Shown in pieces: positions 61,901-64,000 of a DNA stretch of 64,000 nt. Under the pieces are notes generated by a model. The model was given only the letters and a program-made list of their open reading frames with translations. It was not told the origin of the DNA and did not search any database. This DNA comes from Phytophthora colocasiae. Lineage: Eukaryota; Oomycota; Peronosporomycetes; Peronosporales; Peronosporaceae. The position numbers and the translations under genes are program-made. Where the stretch lies: positions 1,019,001 to 1,083,000 of the forward strand of contig JAGKQI010000079.1 of assembly GCA_018806915.1 (NCBI GenBank), in the 5' to 3' direction. How positions within the stretch are numbered: the first letter of the stretch is position 1; every line of letters starts with the position of its first letter.

Positions 61901-62895
61901 GTTCCTTGCAACGAATCTTGCAGCGAAATAGTGGACAGCGTCCGCAGCGCATTATCTAGCGTGCCTACTGGGATAGCTTTGGCTGGATTGTCAGCGATCT
62001 CCAGGCCTTTGACGACCTGCTGAAATAGGCGGTAGCGGAACTTGTATAAAATAGCATACTCCACCTCGTCGTTGGTGAACGCCTTACTGCGGAGACACAA
62101 GTACCGTATTGCTTCAATTACGCTCTTGCAGAAACCCAGTTGGCTGCGTTGTGCAGTGTGGACGCTACCCACAGCGGCATTTGTCCAGTCTGTAGGAGTA
62201 TATTGCTCTGCCATTTCACTGGCCAACGGCAACAATTTATCACCTGCAAGCCACGGCAGCAACACGTCGTAAATGGTTTCCACTCGATTGTACTCGGAAG
62301 GAGGTTTCTTGACCCAAAGAGAAAAAAGCAATGCCCAGAAGGCCATATCCAAGAAACGAATAGCTGGGATGGAGCCAATCTGGATGCAGGACTGTACTTT
62401 GATCTTGTCGCTGTCCTTCACCTTGCAGTTGTGGTACATCTCCGCCCCGGGCCCTTTATTGCATACTGCGAAGGAGTACTCAGCGTCACTGGTTTTTTCT
62501 ATCACATAGATAATAGAGTGGCTATTGACATTGCCCACATATCCACCAGGGACCAACACAGGCTGGTCTAGCTCTAGCTTAGTAAGCACTTCCTTCCACT
62601 CGGTTAAGAAAGCTTGGAACTGCGCAGGATCCTCCACCTTGGCTCCTTTCTCTGCCCATTGTCCACAGAGCGTCAACTGGGGCAATATCGTCGTCTGCAA
62701 CATGCGCTCCTGCTCCACTGTGAGCGAAAACGTTACAGGATCAGGAGCGTTGGTCACTTGGCTTTGTAGCAGCTGTGAAAGGCCTTTAATCACCCCCACG
62801 AGTGCCTGCGGGTCCCCTCCAGCCTCGTACGGCGTACCCCGCAGATACGGGTCGCCGAACATGCCAAGGAAGGCTGCGGACTGCCACACCGCCAT
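49939..62895 (-). CDS. Giant DUF3638-type P-loop protein with Trx-like, UBA, RanBP2 zinc-finger and EF-hand parts
   Basis: A single intronless frame of about 4,318 residues from the Met at 62895 (MAVWQSAAF). The frame is open to 63078, but a TCATTCC initiator at 62963-62969 favours the inner start. Parts in order: a thioredoxin-like domain (about 335-470, GIYFALSKSAAC; one Cys only); a RanBP2 zinc finger from W1491 (WECSACTCANF...CDVCG); two UBA-like domains (about 1828-1935, LMAMGFSYAGC; LLMSMEGSPSR). Then the DUF3638/3645-type region with Walker A-like MGAGKTT (2865-2871), Walker B-like MDEVD (3020-3024) and SGTPSNLLP. A Glu-rich run (about 3750), an EF-hand-like loop (about 4115, DEDEDNRLSAEE) and three C-terminal RanBP2 fingers (W4209 onward) follow. 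UBA and zinc fingers suggest ubiquitin binding. Function of the family is unknown. Confidence 0.88.
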   Translation of the reverse strand: MAVWQSAAFLGMFGDPYLRGTPYEAGGDPQALVGVIKGLSQLLQSQVTNAPDPVTFSLTVEQERMLQTTILPQLTLCGQWAEKGAKVEDPAQFQAFLTEWKEVLTKLELDQPVLVPGGYVGNVNSHSIIYVIEKTSDAEYSFAVCNKGPGAEMYHNCKVKDSDKIKVQSCIQIGSIPAIRFLDMAFWALLFSLWVKKPPSEYNRVETIYDVLLPWLAGDKLLPLASEMAEQYTPTDWTNAAVGSVHTAQRSQLGFCKSVIEAIRYLCLRSKAFTNDEVEYAILYKFRYRLFQQVVKGLEIADNPAKAIPVGTLDNALRTLSTISLQDSLQGTHTVAEINPEAVVGIYFALSKSAACRKLTKVLTSLSEHLHARGKKLVIIVVSVDQEQADFTTLVESLPTHTWLVVPFSEMEARKQLVQMFNVTKVPQLILRGPNGAILTPMGKELVASDPTGAFYPWTGEEFELPKSTLSLSERKCIDMGVKQIGLKTLKHHERKNIQAVGLNHVNKLMTQTEQLIKSIGVIASSELKRKRKTATQEEVFLFAPHANAELLQLQGKESEYAGNASELEIPVLSNFLDVPERITSIALAAAAFVRCEALCESLLKRAAEGSSSSRVSLHHEVIQLITSVLVEVLPVPEPIGGDGAAPTTCMWRQPVTKDMQLRCLNHLHSLLMILGAVWQSMEQPSRQFDSERALAALCVLCIYDALVRTPASDDPLEISLMMEEEGGYVLAHSFCKANFSIQKMTSAMEFARPNFCVVRGQVLAYFHSQDALGKRQLFDYHMPEDKIEVKKYSTTLLFFRQLMERYHYQLIDPNNQTPPTEMEALMEWFCSDTTPMADDHPEVGLTRDLVMVVKFLATMETKEVELMRRRNANQHWQMWQLSFDDSSATHRRNFFGMRGLNRILHATLKWEVINFRGSDQDIADVEVEGFMERKVYFGEGPIITSPANLSALLVNSSTNASAGSLPTVITEDDIMHLTDLPTYNGTLSAEESEYLMSYLTVPYTRIPLVVSFFSSRDRVTYLFNPLLQQLFRAVLFEGGDWVSDDKAEEISHIPLRKSNLVMHEEAIQRTFDARVHHQKCEDHLGTMNGLLLNELIHAPEAIVMPLLKMLDSVKELGEASVHSADARFILFMIKLGVDVLRYMTFALDRCIAGDDRARVEKLEGYRSQLMGHAFGFAHTTLNKWRQEAEEANNLQTACVIHSYVALLHASLRASEYDTHKIAEMIGSIAYVHNWHCFGMKLSTDGDEKGGLTAEERLLRWLQAQGIDTANVGKKSLDKYLKGRPLYLKIGMQTIQAPSIVALRNSEGKELQLPPADVLEAEIFETIQLHRRSIVQWLLDLPTISRNQVLGNIVQIALRSDEQTDSWEWMEESGIGGAGKYSCRQHELKLDVQTGEILWRNDELKPVPDSMTQYADFMSIFGNKSLHCGLVARQEHRLWVNIVGTDFQLVEWDDPTHEIDQGVGAPVVYEPGAAGSLDDPSENPEELKMYWECSACTCANFNGDNPNATCDVCGTPRVALAPPAPPQGNREDKPKQPGDDGFRYLGKVFSRPFDIYSEEEHPHADEQWFVDLVGNALRLMYPPVPDDKKLPYTLFLPSDPLTANATRVSLIGLDRGSDDKDKEKIPTFKEIVAYRTMQVMHMYALVSHGRRLYRKLIFTSNSRISLHSFPLNISSDQGPVDPALLRASGEPAERQTQGGSLVILRKNHLLNGTEQFVPPRLLQGVIPSCLLENFRFWIGEDGRLRGEPVDPKSQWFRYRLEVEMRNTGQAFISRNSIMTSFSRIHRTKEHSAVGSQMQPPPAPVRVSGRAATEPSRVPSYTSPASVEVSDDDVVQLMAMGFSYAGCGLALRENGNNVGLAAQWLLDENNQMKILTAEEAAASGEVALSPEEEHEQNIGLLMSMEGSPSRIAVEYALGLFGKNLELATAWLLDPASRSEIQRAEAAKSNVGHVSPGSMEEAPTPMEIDDESKDGRDDEALEIAEEIVGETLYLLSMLDASSASENDEAIALSELLSRVEDLSHILVWCTNKDGATVSSGLSSISFIELPRLKLKLQPMKEVSTGRIRLNVMDQNGWFVSDLTLVMPDGTSKYLRSLVEIAPDCFVLESDTTDLKLICPNHDLYRPAIRGEPFSSILVSDRGSMGWQQAMETRFYTYPVHSSNTFLLPSSLSSTLYLILTSLLTRNYAAAMELIMGCNVDVKFTDEEKRVFDQLSKTLDDRHPNACACRIRLSLGIAYSDNKAPWKLSGELHDYITTSGHVDASCKLTLEEESEALAHCHQRSPLMLLRKEFCDHAQPSTAAKIDFKVTRSRVGGQPWMKLCLYSKGYLAAHGKKLSTVRYNRPKHAVGIDNKFLIDEEEAGKLVWNCAVVGDEISGTNRGLGFLFLYECLNQQLIIRMGGNDCTRSFGDLFARFLHLKLSRWGRETVDDGEEECAPSYAMAQLAMVIAHPNGGWPSSPCDQESVHMLSRGANLYSKMTVGTMLKHFFDFGEMEFQSKLESDDHQTLVIGPIKAQFSQLHHSAESVFEVPLPLTNDSKNFDASNTSCGERYFVGNKSSPINPEFPLEAIGVQRFITFCNPEAEVGSKLPFDLSKHPVAQTAAAKDLLKRLGDDIAINAIAVNGSKDAFITGVTPINLSSPEEQTTATDTALESLRTLINLCEKVRMSDRKMVEEGIAALETLMNEIRGDIHGSAEQTVAADRFVMQRHIGVYPRVTFDFITSLLASDAFEVDLKVRNPFAPNVTPDLVEKILLVLFLCSRIVHINRTIQAARALASHLKGLSSTHSGEDWSSKAKMTRQASRDLADMLLSKRYYLHQENSLEWRFDPRFLVFEYVFDILLRGRQVQMVDSFLTSLAKGSSRVQQMIMGAGKTTVVGPLLTYILADKEHLVTHVMPTALLEQSRQVLRSRFSNRVLRKRIFTFEFDRAISDDPAAALQMFTKLDRARRHGDVVCASPESIKSMMLKLVELLHSLDESSDIMELPLTSASQNIRRLRRVLEDRSEMADELHKTLRLWQNGILIMDEVDVLLHPLRSELNFPIGNKFPIDLAANRWELPIFLIDAVLASPDTAKDPSALISRLHTVLDEGYSAHTLQRFPHLVLLDMDFYESRMLPLLSEIAIEWLLKLFRMGKMEVAVDRIKYYLECPRTELHTDASLRADVENGLSDFSIKLLNLARDWLRTILPHVLSKINRVSYGLLRGEHQAAAASGNSGGNAHSRLMLAVPFIGKDVPSRSSEFAHPDVLIGLTILAYRYEGIRVSDLVRIVSQLKQDFSRQLGPRDQRPACAMFREWVRTGLAALSSDKQDASGGVLPLPLFHLRDPAQVDRLHFLVAKLAGVVYYYVRQHVFPSCMNFQKLKISACGHELGSNSLFAKRIGFSGTPSNLLPMDLGECYYEPRSDGSIFEALTNRRIVSIKRKVDWTARSLLLDIAHAQPPVHALIDTGALITGFDNQEVAAFLLAELPVEMEGVVYLDEDDRQMILLRDHNAPMPLVQCGLSPSKRFTFYDQVHTTGMDIKQFVNARAVVTLGKDMTFRDYAQGAYRMRGIATGQSICLFLIPEVENRIRHEIKLAQVELSSQGSTQQRLDEFLLLVPAWLLINSMRMESMQLVQLSLQELHNTWRRRALHSLLDEIAAATAKDASLSSRLRRFIDREDDSAKSWLRKCIAIFRVEISYTVDAAVPTKKQLSDVIGKLIESHEDFLKTSEETERVIAVKQRLAHSSGNQQMLAEDGSEQGDLRLTAEVVHENEAEAEEEAEEEAEQEEQKMSAFTRDDEHPIPWSASVLAQPPAGAAAANTEDEEMKTGVQQQQEEEASVFYPFAQFQAHSECPKIAFPHELLMSGNFFRRRWVGLGERRVKNVGLILEWSPLLHQEAMKAVVQQLFMTFMATDGSDVPANEVAVKALQAAAEMVTTSPDAVSDALKDAVATSTSKMPVYLATLSLAEGETIRRMIHKKHPVFQISQVQLRTSEGELVESSSFFSSWAPKIIPVALNDMALRQKTISVGVQCLRFFNNEMYYFPNELELLLEGLATVPISQRHEFFECLLRLRRRERHLWGDTPLAKVFTAQSEWHLLTARARLQQFQQSLLRRQRQYQKKKEKGKDPKPTMAALHLAVALRRFDEDEDNRLSAEEVHKCFESFQLGFSSKELNEIIGLIADARFTDGEQGHEQGIPMETICAAFGISREEMKSALARDDQESARVAAGLQAEMTWDCPVCTYVNDGSADVCGACSEPNPKHQDEDAQRLQQPQGWRCGNCTFINQPDDVCCAICELDMDGQRGVPRGKWVCAGEQGGCTFFNSMGNFYCEVCNRARPDLASTRF

Positions 62896-62962
62896 CGTTA
62901 CTCTGCTCTTCTTCAGTCCCAATTGCGGTCTTTCTCGATGTTCAACCCAAAGAGAAGAAGAA

Positions 62963-62969
62963 GGAATGA
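62963..62969 (-). promoter_or_regulatory. Oomycete-type initiator of the giant gene
   Basis: TCATTCC followed by pyrimidine-rich TTCTTCTTCTC on the minus strand, about 70 bp before the ATG at 62895. It matches the TCA-Y-T-Y-Y initiator pattern known from oomycetes. Confidence 0.5.
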
Positions 62970-63078
62970 AAAAGATCGCGACTTGGAGAATGTCGATAAC
63001 GATTGGACAAAAACCTTTTAGGTCCATTTTATAAAATGGATACATATCCGCTGATAGGCCAAAACTCTTTCTGTTCAA

Positions 63079-63687
63079 TCAGCGGCCGTCTTGCTTGATT
63101 TATAATAAGCATGACTTGTTTTTAATACAGATTCGTAATCGCCGCTCTATTCAGCCAATCAGAGACCAGAAAGCGGTGATGGCGTATAATGGTATCGGGA
63201 CCGCTTAACCCTATATTATAGGGTTAAGCGGTCCCGAAGATACCATTATACGCCATTGTCGCATACTAGTATTATGCAACAATTGCTGATAAGGAGAACT
63301 ACTTCACGGTATTTTCAGCTATGTGCACCGATTCCTTCTATGCGCACTGATTATACGCACCGCCCTTTCTAACCGCATAGCTGAGTCCACATCAGAATCA
63401 GAGTTATCGGAGCTTCAACTAGTTCGCCGCGTACAAGGTGATCTTCTCCAAGAATTTACACTCTTTATTGGTGCGATACATGTTCTAACCTAAATACTGC
63501 CGAAGCACATAGTAATATTTCGCTTTCTGCAAGACAACCAAGTCAAAACTTACATATCCGCTTCGTACCCGCTACGACAAATGATAGCAATACCGCCGTT
63601 CGGCTCGAAGGCAAAACATCAAGTATAAAAGGAAAGAAAGTTGACTCATCAAAAACCCCAGCGCTTTATCCAGACCATCCGTGTCGA
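63079..63687. other. Intergenic region with a MITE-like palindrome
   Basis: Besides the palindrome at 63179-63256, CCAAT occurs at 63154 (GCCAATCAGA). No gene is seen. Confidence 0.45.
63179..63256. repeat. 78-bp near-perfect palindrome
   Basis: The left arm 63179-63215 and right arm 63217-63256 are reverse complements around T63216, except for a 3-nt insertion in the right arm (CCCGA-AGA-TACC). Arms start ATGGCGTATAATGGTATC and meet at CCCTATA/TATAGGG. The layout suits a tiny foldback element or a cruciform-forming site. Confidence 0.9.
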
Positions 63688-64000
63688 TTACTTTTCCTGG
63701 TCAAATTCTAGCTCAAACGTTGCGGCAGCGTAGACCAGTTTCGCGTTGTAAATCATGCAAACAGGCTCTAGTGGGTACGTGTCTTCAAGCTCGGCGATCT
63801 CCTCTGCTTCTTGAGCTTGGAACACTTGCAATGCTTCGGCAAATTCCCGGCCTTGCTGCACTCCCCGCCATCCTTCGGCTGCCATGAATTCGAGACGAAT
63901 CTCCCGGTAATGCGCGCGAATTTCCTCACACGCAACATCCAGTCGCTGTCCCCGATTCTTATCCTCTTCACGGACGATGTCTATTGCCTCCACCCGCGCA
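63688..64000 (-). CDS. C-terminal part of an unidentified gene, cut by the window edge
   Basis: The frame is open to the window end and stops at 63688. The visible 104 or so residues are charged and helical (VEAIDIVREEDKNRGQRL, HYREIRLEFMAAEGW, ALQVFQAQEAEEIAELED), then CMIYNAKLVYAAATFELEFDQEK-type sequence to the stop. I do not recognise the family; a helical scaffold or coiled-coil protein is possible. The Met at 63993 is probably internal because the frame continues upstream. Confidence 0.6.
   Translation of the reverse strand, partial: ARVEAIDIVREEDKNRGQRLDVACEEIRAHYREIRLEFMAAEGWRGVQQGREFAEALQVFQAQEAEEIAELEDTYPLEPVCMIYNAKLVYAAATFELEFDQEK

Noticed and set aside
62896..63078. Upstream in-frame extension of the giant protein (61 residues)
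   Set aside because: Contains an initiator-like TCATTCC and a pyrimidine tract typical of a promoter, so the inner Met is preferred.

Overview
This window looks like nuclear DNA of an oomycete, most likely Phytophthora or a close relative. I infer this from densely packed genes on both strands, many long intronless genes, short introns (mostly about 55-90 bp) with GT(A/G)..AG ends and CTAAC/CTAAG-like branch sites, oomycete initiator-like promoter boxes (TCA-T/C-T...), and the mix of protein families. The species cannot be fixed from the sequence alone. Exon joins were placed by hand from reading frame plus splice signals.

Layout. 1-4.4 kb: a SEC24 COPII coat gene (minus), then a multiply frameshifted gene remnant. 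4.46-6.02 kb: a WS/DGAT acyltransferase. 6.1-7.5 kb: a Tc1/mariner-like DNA transposon with 95-bp inverted repeats, a TA target duplication and a once-frameshifted transposase. 7.6-12.7 kb: a 5-kb higher-order tandem array built from hairpin-rich modules, with helitron-like termini. 13.8-24.9 kb: housekeeping and nuclear genes (an acidic unknown protein, GTPBP1-type GTPase, Tudor/PWWP-like chromatin protein, MRE11, PWI-like RNA-binding protein).

26.6-42.4 kb is an accessory locus. Two paralogous P5B-type ATPases lie in opposite orientation among four related Ser/Thr-rich single-pass membrane proteins. The membrane-protein genes are in visible decay or flux: one is split by a 63-nt palindrome carrying a stop, one has lost its Cys-rich ectodomain, one has no ectodomain, and one has a signal peptide out of frame. 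Two of them are tandem duplicates including their flanks.

42.7-49.6 kb: an OMA1-type M48 protease and a mitochondrially targeted 3-phosphoglycerate-dehydrogenase-like protein share a 112-bp divergent promoter. They are followed by a TMEM135 homologue and a MED15-like Mediator subunit. 49.9-62.9 kb: one intronless 13-kb gene for a roughly 4,300-residue protein combining a DUF3638-type P-loop region with thioredoxin-like, UBA, RanBP2 zinc-finger and EF-hand parts. A near-perfect 78-bp palindrome lies beyond its promoter. The window ends inside an unidentified gene.

The strongest leads are the palindrome-split membrane protein inside the P5B ATPase cluster, the hairpin-module array, the degenerate active site of the PHGDH-like protein, and the giant multidomain protein. 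Family assignments rest on motif reading, not database searches.
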